From an uncultured Mollicutes bacterium (lineage in GTDB: Bacteria > Bacillota_I > Bacilli_A > RFN20 > CAG-826), in assembly GCA_900540395.1 (NCBI GenBank), contig UQFQ01000002.1, forward strand, positions 62,001 to 126,000: a DNA stretch of 64,000 bases. Direction: 5' to 3'. Positions 36,636-44,580 of this stretch are shown here, in pieces. Numbering within the stretch: the stretch's first letter is position 1; every line of letters begins with the position of its first letter. Under the pieces are notes generated by a model. The model was not told the DNA's origin and did no database searches. It worked only from the letters and a program-made list of their open reading frames with translations. The position numbers and the translations under genes are program-made.

Positions 36636-38834
36636 ATGGAAATTAGATTTGATGAAAAAAGTAAAACTTTCTTTCTAAAAGCAGAAAAATTTACTTATAT
36701 CTTTTATGTTAATCATTTGAATATTTTAACTAAGTTATATTTTGGTGAACCTATTGAAATTGGCGAAATTAGTAATAACTTATTAAACTTTATTAATTGT
36801 TTAAATGCAGATTCTTATAATTACTTTGATTTAAAAACTCAAAAAGAAGTAATTAATCAAGACCCTTATTTTTCAGGTTTAACTAGTGAAATTGAAGCGC
36901 CTTCTTTTTTAACTTATGATAAAAGAGGAGCTTTAGTTGAAATAAGGCATAGTGATAATTCATCATTAACTGATTTTCGCTATGTTAGCCATAAGATTTA
37001 TACAGGCAAAGAAGATTTAGATGACTTACCTCATTTTAATGATAAAGATGCTTTAACTTTAGAATTACTACTTAAAGATATTAAAGATGAAATCTATTTA
37101 AAAATGTTTTATACCCTTTATGAAGGAGAAAACATTTTAGTTAGACACAATGAAATTATTAATAAAAGTAAAAATGAAGTAAAAATCTTAAAGGCTAATT
37201 CTTTAGCTTTAGATTTGCCAACTTTAGATTATGATCTTTTATCGGTTTATGGAACTTATGCGACTGATCGAATTCTTGAAAGAGAAGAACTTAAACATAA
37301 TATAACTTCAATTACAGAAAATGCCGGTGGAAAAGGTTTTTACCATAATCCAATGTGTATGCTTTTAAAAAAAGATACCACTTATGATAATGGTGAAACA
37401 ATTGGAATTGGTTTAGTTTATTCAGGTAATTTCAAGTTTGATTTTATTGGTAACCCACTTAATAAATTAAGATGTTTAATTGGAATTAACGATGAAAATT
37501 TTGAATATCCATTAAAAACTGGTGAGACTTTTATTACGCCGGAAGCCTTTATTTCTTATTCGATTAATGGCATTAATTCAATGAGTCATATTTTCCATAA
37601 TGCAATTAAAAATCATCTTTTAAGAAAAGTAGATGGCTTTAATAAAACTATTCTTCTTAACTCTTGGGAAGGATGCATGATGGATTTTAACACTCAAAAA
37701 ATTATTAAATTCATCGATAAAGCTAAAGAGATGGGTGTTAATTTATTTGTTTTAGATGATGGGTGGTTTGCTAAAAGAAATAGCGATGATTCTTCTTTAG
37801 GTGATTGGTACGTCAATAAAGATAAGATTGATGTTAAAAAAGTTGTAGATTATGCTCACTCAAAAAATATTAAATTTGGTATTTGGATTGAACCAGAAAT
37901 GATTTCTTTTGATAGCGAATTATATCGTGCACATCCTGAATATGCTTTATATGATAGAACAGTTAATCCAACTGTCTTACGTCATCAATTTGTTTTAGAT
38001 ATTACCCAAAAAGAAGTAAGAGATTATATTTTTAATCAGATTAAGACATTATTTGAAGAATATCATTTTGATTATTGTAAATGGGATTTTAATCGTTTGC
38101 TTACAGAAGCAGTTAGTCAAATGGATCCAAGTAAGAACTCATATTTATATCATGCTTTTACATTAGGAAGCTATGATTTGTTAAATCGTTTTATGAAAAC
38201 CTTTCCAAATGTTTTACTTGAAACGTGTGCCGGTGGTGGCGGTAGATTTGATTTAGGAATGCTTTATTATTCTTCTCAAATTTGGGGAAGTGATGAAACA
38301 GATGGAGTAGCCCGTACTTTGATTCAGTTTGCAACTAATGTTTTTTATCCATTAAAAGTAATTGGATCTCATGTTAGTGCTCGTAAGTTTTTAAGCATTA
38401 AAGAAAAAGCTGCGGTCGCTTTATTTGGAACATTTGGTTATGAACTTGATCCTACTAAATTAAGTGATGAAGAATTAAAAGAAGTTAAAATATCAAACGA
38501 GTGGTTTGATAAATATGAAGATTTAATTGATGAAGGGGATTATTATTCATTAATTTCACCTTATGGTAATAATTTTGTTGCTTGGGAAGTTGTTAAAAAA
38601 GATCAAAGTGAGGCTTTAATCTTTTTCATGAATTATCGTCAAGTTAACCGGGAATCACGCTTTTTAAAAGTCCACGGACTTAAAAAAGACGCTTATTATC
38701 AAAATGATTTAACTAATGATGTATTTAAAGGGGATATTTATTCTAAGATTGGGTTAAACTTATCTAGTGGAAGACAATCGTTTACTCCAAGCTTAATCCA
38801 TTTAAAAGAAGTTAGTGATGAAAAAGAAAGATAA
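36636..38834 (+). CDS. GH36 alpha-galactosidase
   Basis: 732 aa, intracellular. A beta-supersandwich N-terminus leads to the barrel with L-L-N-S-W-E-G, V-L-D-D-G-W-F, nucleophile in C-K-W-D-F-N-R (Asp484) and acid/base in W-G-S-D-E-T-D (Asp553). C-A-G-G-G-G-R-F-D is the usual C-A-G/S-G-G motif. The enzyme releases alpha-galactose from melibiose, raffinose or glycans. It starts ten bases after the ATPase gene. Its 3' end overlaps the start of the RDD-like membrane gene by 17 bases, so they are co-transcribed. Confidence 0.93.
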   Translation: MEIRFDEKSKTFFLKAEKFTYIFYVNHLNILTKLYFGEPIEIGEISNNLLNFINCLNADSYNYFDLKTQKEVINQDPYFSGLTSEIEAPSFLTYDKRGALVEIRHSDNSSLTDFRYVSHKIYTGKEDLDDLPHFNDKDALTLELLLKDIKDEIYLKMFYTLYEGENILVRHNEIINKSKNEVKILKANSLALDLPTLDYDLLSVYGTYATDRILEREELKHNITSITENAGGKGFYHNPMCMLLKKDTTYDNGETIGIGLVYSGNFKFDFIGNPLNKLRCLIGINDENFEYPLKTGETFITPEAFISYSINGINSMSHIFHNAIKNHLLRKVDGFNKTILLNSWEGCMMDFNTQKIIKFIDKAKEMGVNLFVLDDGWFAKRNSDDSSLGDWYVNKDKIDVKKVVDYAHSKNIKFGIWIEPEMISFDSELYRAHPEYALYDRTVNPTVLRHQFVLDITQKEVRDYIFNQIKTLFEEYHFDYCKWDFNRLLTEAVSQMDPSKNSYLYHAFTLGSYDLLNRFMKTFPNVLLETCAGGGGRFDLGMLYYSSQIWGSDETDGVARTLIQFATNVFYPLKVIGSHVSARKFLSIKEKAAVALFGTFGYELDPTKLSDEELKEVKISNEWFDKYEDLIDEGDYYSLISPYGNNFVAWEVVKKDQSEALIFFMNYRQVNRESRFLKVHGLKKDAYYQNDLTNDVFKGDIYSKIGLNLSSGRQSFTPSLIHLKEVSDEKER

Positions 38835-40095
38835 AAATAAAGAATATACCTATTTAATAGCTAAAAGATCGAGAAGCTTTATGGCAATGGCTCTTGATTC
38901 AATAATTGTTTGTATTTTAACAATTGTTCTTTTTTATGCAGGAGCAAATCCGATTTTAAATGCAAATGGTCAAAATGATTTAATTGCTTTAAAGGATGAA
39001 GAATCTAGTAAATTGACGTCAATTTTAAAAGATTCACACCTAGCGGCTTATAATGATGAAACAGGAGTACTTAGTACACCTGAAAGCTTATATAATGTTT
39101 TCGTTTATCAAAACATTAAGTATTGTTATGAGAATTACCCAGAAATTTATAAGAATGATCTCGATGAATATGGATATGAAACTAAAAAAGAATTTTTCAA
39201 AGATGTTAATGAAATTAGTTTTGACAACGATTATTTAGGTTATTTTTACACAAACTATATTATTGATAAAAAAGATCTAAATAATGAAAACATCTTAGAT
39301 ATCAATAAAGATAATGCTAATGAATATTTCGTTAATGAAGTGCTAGACCTTAATAAAGAAGAAGGCAGTAAATTTTTTGAAATTAATAACAACGATTATT
39401 CTTGCTATCCAAGATTAAATAAAGATGTTTGTCGTTATTTATTTCAATATCATTTAATGAATGTATCTTATTCAACATTAAGAGATGTTGACAATGCTTT
39501 TTACAATTACTTTTTAGATCGTTATGTTGAAGCTGGTAATTATTTATTAGAGTATGAAGAATATGCTAACGCCTTAAATAATTACAATTCTTATTATGAT
39601 CAAATTCAGTCTAATTTATTAACTGCAGTGATATTAACTTATACTGTTATAATTTTAATTTATTATTTTATTATTCCTGTATTTTTACCAAATAAATCAA
39701 GCTTTGCAGGGTTTTTGCTTAAAATTCACCGTTTAACCGATGATAAAAAGAGTAAACTTTATATCTATTTTTTAACAGGAATTAATTCTTACTTACATAA
39801 TTTCTTCACTTTATTAGTGTCGACTTTGTTGACAGCTGGAGTAAATACTTTAAATTTTCATTTTGCTGAGTTAGGAGTGTTTACTTTTAACATTTTACAC
39901 ATCATTCTTTTATCTTTAATAATTAACGTTATTTCGCTTATTGTCTTTTGTGTTAGAAAAGATGGGAAAGGCTTATTCTCATTGGTTACTAAAACAAATT
40001 ATTATTACTTAGTTGATGGCGTAAAAGAAGAAAATAACGAAAAAGAAAAAGAAGATTCAACGAGCGAACCTTCTTTTGACAGCTTACTTAATTGA
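38818..40095 (+). CDS. RDD-like membrane protein
   Basis: 425 aa from the ATG at 38818. One hydrophobic span near residues 20-45 with a preceding Arg and A-L-D-S suggests the RDD family start. A long hydrophilic, acidic segment (about 46-245) follows, then three or four spans with F-L-P-N-K-S-S-F-A-G at the loop and a charged C-terminal tail. The long extracytoplasmic part is not typical for RDD proteins. Its function is unknown. It overlaps the GH36 gene and runs convergently into the AraC gene, with which it shares 12 bases. Confidence 0.6.
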   Translation: MKKKDKNKEYTYLIAKRSRSFMAMALDSIIVCILTIVLFYAGANPILNANGQNDLIALKDEESSKLTSILKDSHLAAYNDETGVLSTPESLYNVFVYQNIKYCYENYPEIYKNDLDEYGYETKKEFFKDVNEISFDNDYLGYFYTNYIIDKKDLNNENILDINKDNANEYFVNEVLDLNKEEGSKFFEINNNDYSCYPRLNKDVCRYLFQYHLMNVSYSTLRDVDNAFYNYFLDRYVEAGNYLLEYEEYANALNNYNSYYDQIQSNLLTAVILTYTVIILIYYFIIPVFLPNKSSFAGFLLKIHRLTDDKKSKLYIYFLTGINSYLHNFFTLLVSTLLTAGVNTLNFHFAELGVFTFNILHIILLSLIINVISLIVFCVRKDGKGLFSLVTKTNYYYLVDGVKEENNEKEKEDSTSEPSFDSLLN

Positions 40096-40905
40096 GTAAA
40101 TATAAAGTTTTCGATATTGCTTAGGTGTTAAGCCAGTTGCGCCTTTAAATTTTCTAATAAAGTTATTGGCATTATTAAAACCACATTCAACAGCGATTTC
40201 CTTAATACTTTTACTGGATACTTTAAGGAGTTTTTTAGAAGCATTGACCTTAACATTTAATAAATATTCTTTGTAAGTCATCCCAACATTTTTCTTAAAG
40301 AAATCACAGAAATAATTCTTTTGATAGCCACAGAAATTACTTAACTCTTGTAGTGATGGGTTTTTATTGTAATTAGCTTGAATGTAACGCAAAACATCAA
40401 CACTAGAACTTTTTCCATTTTTTGCACATTTAACAAAACTAGAACCAATAACTATTAATAGCAAAGCATTTAATAAGTGAGATAAGATAAGCTCTTTATT
40501 TGATCTATGACCAAAGAAGATTTCTTGAATAACTTCAGCAGTTGATAAAACTTGCTTTAGTTTATTTGGTGTAAGATCAATAACAATGTCATTATCATAA
40601 TCAAAGAAATTAGTAAGAATTGATTCGTCTAAAATTGATGAAGTAAATGCAATATTGATAATTTTTAGTGGCTTAGTGGCAATAATTTCATGATAATCAG
40701 TTGGTCTAAATAAGAACATTCTAGATTTAGAAATGTCATATTTAACTTGATTGATTATTTCGTAGCCTTCTCCTTCGATTGGAATTTCAAGTTCATAAAA
40801 ATCATGGAAGTGCAAAGGGTAATATTTATCAACTTCACTTAGAACAAAATAAATTTCATTTCCGAATAAGAAACTAGTATCTAACAAATTTGGTGCATTT
40901 TTCAT
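40084..40905 (-). CDS. AraC-family transcriptional regulator
   Basis: 273 aa. An N-terminal cupin-like sensor (Y-P-L-H-F-H-D-F-Y-E near residues 30-40, then G-E-G-Y-E-I-I-N) binds an effector, probably a sugar. Two helix-turn-helix motifs sit in the last 100 residues (S-L-Q-E-L-S-N-F-C-G-Y and S-I-K-E-I-A-V-E-C-G-F), closing with G-L-T-P-K-Q-Y-R. It is divergent from the SIS-domain gene and convergent with the glycan operon, so either could be its target. An inverted repeat at 40973-40994 in the divergent spacer is a candidate site. Confidence 0.88.
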   Translation of the reverse strand: MKNAPNLLDTSFLFGNEIYFVLSEVDKYYPLHFHDFYELEIPIEGEGYEIINQVKYDISKSRMFLFRPTDYHEIIATKPLKIINIAFTSSILDESILTNFFDYDNDIVIDLTPNKLKQVLSTAEVIQEIFFGHRSNKELILSHLLNALLLIVIGSSFVKCAKNGKSSSVDVLRYIQANYNKNPSLQELSNFCGYQKNYFCDFFKKNVGMTYKEYLLNVKVNASKKLLKVSSKSIKEIAVECGFNNANNFIRKFKGATGLTPKQYRKLYIYSIK

Positions 40906-40972
40906 AATTCTTTAATAATCACTTTTTAATAATTTTTCTTTAATAAACTGCAATATATACTCAAATATTAAG

Positions 40973-40994
40973 ATTGTAAAGCAATATTTACAAT
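40973..40994. promoter_or_regulatory. Inverted repeat, candidate operator
   Basis: ATTGTAAA and TTTACAAT form a perfect 8-bp inverted repeat with a 6-base spacer. It lies 67 bases upstream of the AraC start codon and about 155 before the SIS gene. AT-rich sequence tempers confidence. Confidence 0.4.
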
Positions 40995-41101
40995 TATTAT
41001 TATAATGAATAAATCTTAATTTTTGATAATTTTTATCGAGATTAATAAATATGCCCTAAATATTGCATATTTCTTCTTAATATTGTGATAAACATAATTC
41101 T

Positions 41102-41127
41102 GTCGTATGTAATATAATTTTTACGAC
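41102..41127 (+). promoter_or_regulatory. -10 box within a GTCGTA/TACGAC inverted repeat
   Basis: TATAAT at 41114-41119 is flanked by GTCGTA (41102-41107) and TACGAC (41122-41127), so a dimeric repressor bound there would cover the -10. AGAGGAAG follows as ribosome-binding site of the SIS gene. The -35 is weak. Confidence 0.4.
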
Positions 41128-41149
41128 TAGAGAAAAGAGGAAGAAAAAG

Positions 41150-42187
41150 ATGAACGAAACAATTATGCATAAAGAGATTTTCTTAATACCTGAATCGTTA
41201 AAATTGACTAAATCTTATAATGAAAAAATAGTTAAAGAACTTAAGAAAGTCTTTCTTGAAAAAGATATTAAAAATGTAATGGTCGTCGCAAGAGGAAGTA
41301 GCGATAACGTTGGAGTTTATCTTAAATATTTGTTTGAAATATATTTACATATTCCAGTATCTTTTGCAGCCTGTAGTGTAGTCACAAAATATAATTCTTA
41401 TCTTAATTTTGACAAAACTTTAGTAATCGGCATTTCTCAATCTGGAGCCGGAGAAGACATTAGATCTTATCTTGAGATGGCTAGAAAAAATGGTGCTTTA
41501 ACTCTTGCTATTACAAATAATTTAGATTCAATCTGTGCTAAAGCTTCAGAATTTAATTTTTATCTTAACTTAACAAAAGAAGAGGCTCTTGCCGCAACAA
41601 AAACATTTATCTCTCAAATGTATGTTGTTTTAATGCTTGTTAAAGAACTTAGTGATAATGAAAAAGTGGCACTTGCTTTAGATTCTCTTGATGAAAAAGT
41701 AAAAGAGATTTTAAGCAAGGAAGAAGATATAAAAGAGGTCGCAAAAAATTGTACATCCTTCATTGACTGCTATTTACTTAGTAGAGGAATTAATTATGTT
41801 TCTTCTTTAGAAGGCGCTTTAAAAATTCAAGAAACAACTTTTATCAAAGCTAAAGCTTATGCAAGTAGTGATTTCTATCATGGACCAATGGCAATTGTTG
41901 ATGAGAAACAAAACATGTTTTTACTTGCTGCTAGGGGTGAAGTAGAAGATGATAATCACGCTATCTATGACAAAATCAAAAGCTTAAAAGCAAATATAAT
42001 TGCGATTACAAATGATGAATACTATAAGGATGAAAAGAACTTAATTAAGATTCCAGAATGTGATGAAATCATTTCTCCATTTTTAATAATTATTGCAATT
42101 CAACTTCTTGTTTGTAATATCTCGATTTTAAAAGGAATAGATGTTGACCATTCAAGAAATTTAAATAAAGTTACAGTAACTAGATGA
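41150..42187 (+). CDS. Double-SIS sugar-phosphate isomerase/deaminase (GlmS-like)
   Basis: 345 aa with two SIS domains (about 35-165 and 190-335) and no glutaminase domain. V-A-R-G-S-S-D-N-V-G, I-S-Q-S-G-A-G-E-D-I and the closing D-V-D-H-S-R-N-L-N-K-V-T-V match the isomerase half of GlmS. Such stand-alone proteins act as glucosamine-6-P deaminases (NagB-II) or AgaS-type enzymes. With nanE and GH20 nearby, conversion of GlcN-6-P to Fru-6-P is likely. The deacetylase NagA that would connect them is absent from the window. AGAGGAAG precedes the ATG. Confidence 0.8.
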   Translation: MNETIMHKEIFLIPESLKLTKSYNEKIVKELKKVFLEKDIKNVMVVARGSSDNVGVYLKYLFEIYLHIPVSFAACSVVTKYNSYLNFDKTLVIGISQSGAGEDIRSYLEMARKNGALTLAITNNLDSICAKASEFNFYLNLTKEEALAATKTFISQMYVVLMLVKELSDNEKVALALDSLDEKVKEILSKEEDIKEVAKNCTSFIDCYLLSRGINYVSSLEGALKIQETTFIKAKAYASSDFYHGPMAIVDEKQNMFLLAARGEVEDDNHAIYDKIKSLKANIIAITNDEYYKDEKNLIKIPECDEIISPFLIIIAIQLLVCNISILKGIDVDHSRNLNKVTVTR

Positions 42188-42238
42188 TCTAAATCGCCTA
42201 GGTAAAACTAAACGATTTTTTTAAAAACCTTGTAAATC

Positions 42239-42467
42239 TTATCTATTTTTGTTTTCTTTTTCAATTTTCTTGTTTAATTCATCAAGAAATAACTGACCCG
42301 CTTTTGATAAAACTTGGTATTTTTTCCAAGCAAAATAGATGTTAGAAGTTAACTCTGGTTCAAATTTTTTGAAGACGCCTTTATTATCATCTTTTAAAAG
42401 TTTATCAATAGTAATTGCTTAAACTGCAATCCTCTTTAACCAATGATAAAGAAGAAGCGGATGTAAC
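42239..42467 (-). pseudogene. LysR-family regulator relic (C-terminal end)
   Basis: Read on the reverse strand, the DNA encodes V-T-S-A-S-S-L-S-L-V-K-E-D-C, then after a frameshift I-A-V, a stop (TAA at 42421-42419), and A-I-T-I-D-K-L-L to the genuine end N-I-Y-F-A-W-K-K-Y-Q-V-L-S-K-A-G. This is the tail of a LysR substrate-binding domain. The N-terminal HTH is gone; the relic abuts the cyclophilin-like pseudogene on the other strand. It is a non-functional remnant. Confidence 0.7.
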
Positions 42468-42468
42468 T

Positions 42469-42813
42469 ATGAAAATAAATATAGAAATTAACAGTGAAAT
42501 ATTTGAAGCTGATATTGAAAACTCTTCAACTGGAAAGGCTTTTTAGATATTTTACCTATGGAATTAGAAATGAATGAATTAAACGGAAATGAAAAATATT
42601 TTTATTTAGACGAATCCTTACCTGTTAATCCTTATTCGCCTAATACTATTGGGAAAGGTGATATTATGCTTTTTGGTTCGTCTTGCCTTGTTATATTTTA
42701 TGAAAATTTTAATACATCATATTCATTTACAAGGATTGGAAAAATAAATAATGCTAATAATTTTAGATATACTTTTAGGAAGTAACGATGCAACAGTTAC
42801 TTTTTCAAAATAA
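42469..42813 (+). pseudogene. Cyclophilin-like domain protein, two frameshifts
   Basis: From ATG 42469 the frame encodes M-K-I-N-I-E-I-N and hits TAG at 42544; adding one T there would restore K-A-F-L-D-I-L-P-M-E-L-E-M-N-E-L. The middle (Y-F-Y-L-D-E-S-L-P, G-D-I-M-L-F-G-S-S-C-L-V-I-F-Y, N-T-S-Y-S-F-T-R-I-G) is typical of the small cyclophilin-like fold family. Near 42755-42765 the frame shifts again, and the usual ending L-L-G-S-N-D-A-T-V-T-F-S-K is read in another frame to 42813. A 75-residue open frame at 42558 is only its middle part. Confidence 0.85.
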
Positions 42814-42822
42814 TGCTATAAT
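42814..42822 (+). promoter_or_regulatory. Extended -10 promoter of the serpin gene
   Basis: TGCTATAAT is a perfect extended -10 whose last base is six bases before the serpin ATG at 42829. Transcription would start at or next to the ATG, so the message may be leaderless. No Shine-Dalgarno sequence is present. It overlaps the last codons of the cyclophilin-like relic. Confidence 0.55.
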
Positions 42823-42828
42823 TAAAAC

Positions 42829-44130
42829 ATGAAAAGAACTACATTTATTAAATCATTAGCTTTTTTATCGTTATTTTCGTGTATTACTTCTTGTAGTAAT
42901 GGTAAAGCGACACTACTATTTGAAGCTAGCAAGAACTTTAGTATCTCAAGGGGAGATCTTGAGACTGAAAATTATCAAAAATTAATTGCTGGAGCTAAAT
43001 CTTTTTCAGCAAAACTTTCAGAAGAATTGTTAAAAGATTATCAAGATGGCACAAATCTTGCTTTTTCACCAATATCTATTTATCTAGATTTAGGTTTAGG
43101 AGCTAGAGCAAGTGCAGGCAATACACAAGAACAAATATTAAATGCTTTAAATGTAGATTTTGAAACATTAAATAGCAGTTATAAAACTTTATTTTGTCTC
43201 TTAAACGATGAATATGATGAAGGCAAGATATTAACAACAAACTCTGTTTGGCTAGCACAAAACCAAGATTTAAAATTTAATGAAGACACTTTAAAAGATT
43301 TAGCTAATGATTATTATTGTTATTCTTATTCAGCTGATTTTGCAAACGACAATGCAAACGCTAATAAAGCGATTACTAATTTTATTAAAGAAAAAACAAA
43401 CGGCTTATTATCGCCTGATTTAAAGTTATCTAGCGAAACTTTCTTTGTTTTACTTAACACGCTTTATTTAAAAGATGTTTGGAATATATTGGGAAACGAT
43501 TTAGCACTTTACAATGGAGATATTGATTTTACTAATAGTGATGGAAGTGTAGCATCAAATAAAGATTTTCTTCTCGGTAATTACGAGACAGGTTTAACTT
43601 ATGAAAGCGATGATTTCGAATCGTTTTACGCTGAAACTTTAAACGGTTATGAACTTATTTTTATTAAGCCAAAAGGTGATAAAAAAGTTGAAGATGTATT
43701 TACTCAAGAAAATATAGAGTATTTAATGGATCATGATTTTGCGCTAGGTGCTCTTGACAATGAAAATCTTTTAGAACATAAAACTCGAGTAATATTTCCA
43801 GAATTTGAAGCAGAATTTTTTAAAGAAATAAAGGATACTTTAATTACTGATTTTGGTATTACAGATTTGTTTAATTATAAGTGTGATTTAACACCTTTAA
43901 TTAAAACAGATGTACCACATTGGTGTACAGACTTAATTCATGCTACAAAATTAAAAGTTGATAGAAAAGGAATAGAAGGTGCTGCAATTAGTGCTTTAGT
44001 GGATGCAGCAACCGCTTATGATCCATATGAAAAAGTTTTCCATGATTTTGTAGTTGATCGTAGTTTTGGCTATTTGATTAGAAGTGGTCGCGACAAGATT
44101 TTATTTAGTGGTGTTGTTGAAACTTTATAA
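42829..44130 (+). CDS. Serpin (serine protease inhibitor) lipoprotein
   Basis: 433 aa. A signal with lipobox I-T-S-C-S (Cys about residue 22) precedes a full serpin fold: N-L-A-F-S-P-I-S-I-Y, G-A-R-A-S-A-G-N-T, I-T-N-F-I-K-E-K-T-N-G, F-V-L-L-N-T-L-Y-L-K-D, and at the end H-A-T-K-L-K-V-D-R-K-G-I-E-G-A-A then F-V-V-D-R-S-F-G-Y-L-I-R. The reactive loop hinge is G-I-E-G-A-A-I-S-A, close to but not the inhibitory consensus (Ile in place of Thr). It would display a protease inhibitor on the cell surface, perhaps against host or competitor proteases. It sits between pseudogenes. Confidence 0.88.
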   Translation: MKRTTFIKSLAFLSLFSCITSCSNGKATLLFEASKNFSISRGDLETENYQKLIAGAKSFSAKLSEELLKDYQDGTNLAFSPISIYLDLGLGARASAGNTQEQILNALNVDFETLNSSYKTLFCLLNDEYDEGKILTTNSVWLAQNQDLKFNEDTLKDLANDYYCYSYSADFANDNANANKAITNFIKEKTNGLLSPDLKLSSETFFVLLNTLYLKDVWNILGNDLALYNGDIDFTNSDGSVASNKDFLLGNYETGLTYESDDFESFYAETLNGYELIFIKPKGDKKVEDVFTQENIEYLMDHDFALGALDNENLLEHKTRVIFPEFEAEFFKEIKDTLITDFGITDLFNYKCDLTPLIKTDVPHWCTDLIHATKLKVDRKGIEGAAISALVDAATAYDPYEKVFHDFVVDRSFGYLIRSGRDKILFSGVVETL

Positions 44131-44177
44131 AGAAGTTTAGAAACTCTTTAGGAAAAGAAGATAAAACTATCGTTACT

Positions 44178-44452
44178 TATTTAAACTACATTACTCTTTT
44201 AGAAATTCAAGAAAGCAGTAAATTAACATATCGAGTTAATGATTTTAATAGAATACATATTAACGGTAATGAAAGATAACTTTACACATCTAAAGTGATG
44301 GACGTTTTAAATTTTTCGAAATTAGATATACATAATTAAATTGAGAAGAAACAATAGAGAAACTAAAGAAAGTAAATATAAAAGTTATTTGGCATTGCCT
44401 TGTTAAAAATATCTATTAAAGAAGACTTATTCTTAATAACTACTAATTAATT
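44178..44452 (+). pseudogene. manA (mannose-6-phosphate isomerase) 3' relic
   Basis: The DNA is close to the 3' part of the intact manA at 57291-58181. The stretch encoding L-L-E-I-Q-E-S-S-K-L-T-Y-R-V matches nearly base for base, and S-K-V-M-D-V-L-N-F-S-K-L-D-I follows after small deletions. Stops at 44277-44279 and 44337-44339, loss of about 100 bases and a matching tail near 44390-44450 show it is dead. It is either a partial duplication or the remains of a second manA. Confidence 0.8.
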
Positions 44453-44522
44453 AACCATTTTGGTTGATAACTTTTAGGCAAAATAATTTTTTAAACTAAC
44501 TAATTGAGATTAAAGGTATTTT

Positions 44523-44572
44523 ATAGTGATAATGATTATCACTATCGACAATCTTAAATTAGTTTTTATAAT
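44523..44572 (+). promoter_or_regulatory. Fur-box-like palindrome next to a promoter
   Basis: A 23-bp perfect palindrome (44523-44545) contains TGATAATGATTATCA (44527-44541), identical to the Bacillus Fur 7-1-7 consensus TGATAATNATTATCA. It abuts TCGACA (-35, 44545-44550), which is 16 bases from TATAAT (-10, 44567-44572). The ATG at 44581 follows the -10 by eight bases, so the message is nearly leaderless. The bound regulator could be Fur, a relative, or the TrmB protein itself. Confidence 0.65.
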
Positions 44573-44580
44573 TGATTTTG

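Noticed and set aside
8502..38834. Bacteroidetes-type polysaccharide utilisation locus
   Set aside because: No SusC/SusD genes; the lipoprotein and ABC layout is Gram-positive-like.
42558..42785. Small 75-residue gene
   Set aside because: It is the middle of the frameshifted cyclophilin-like pseudogene.
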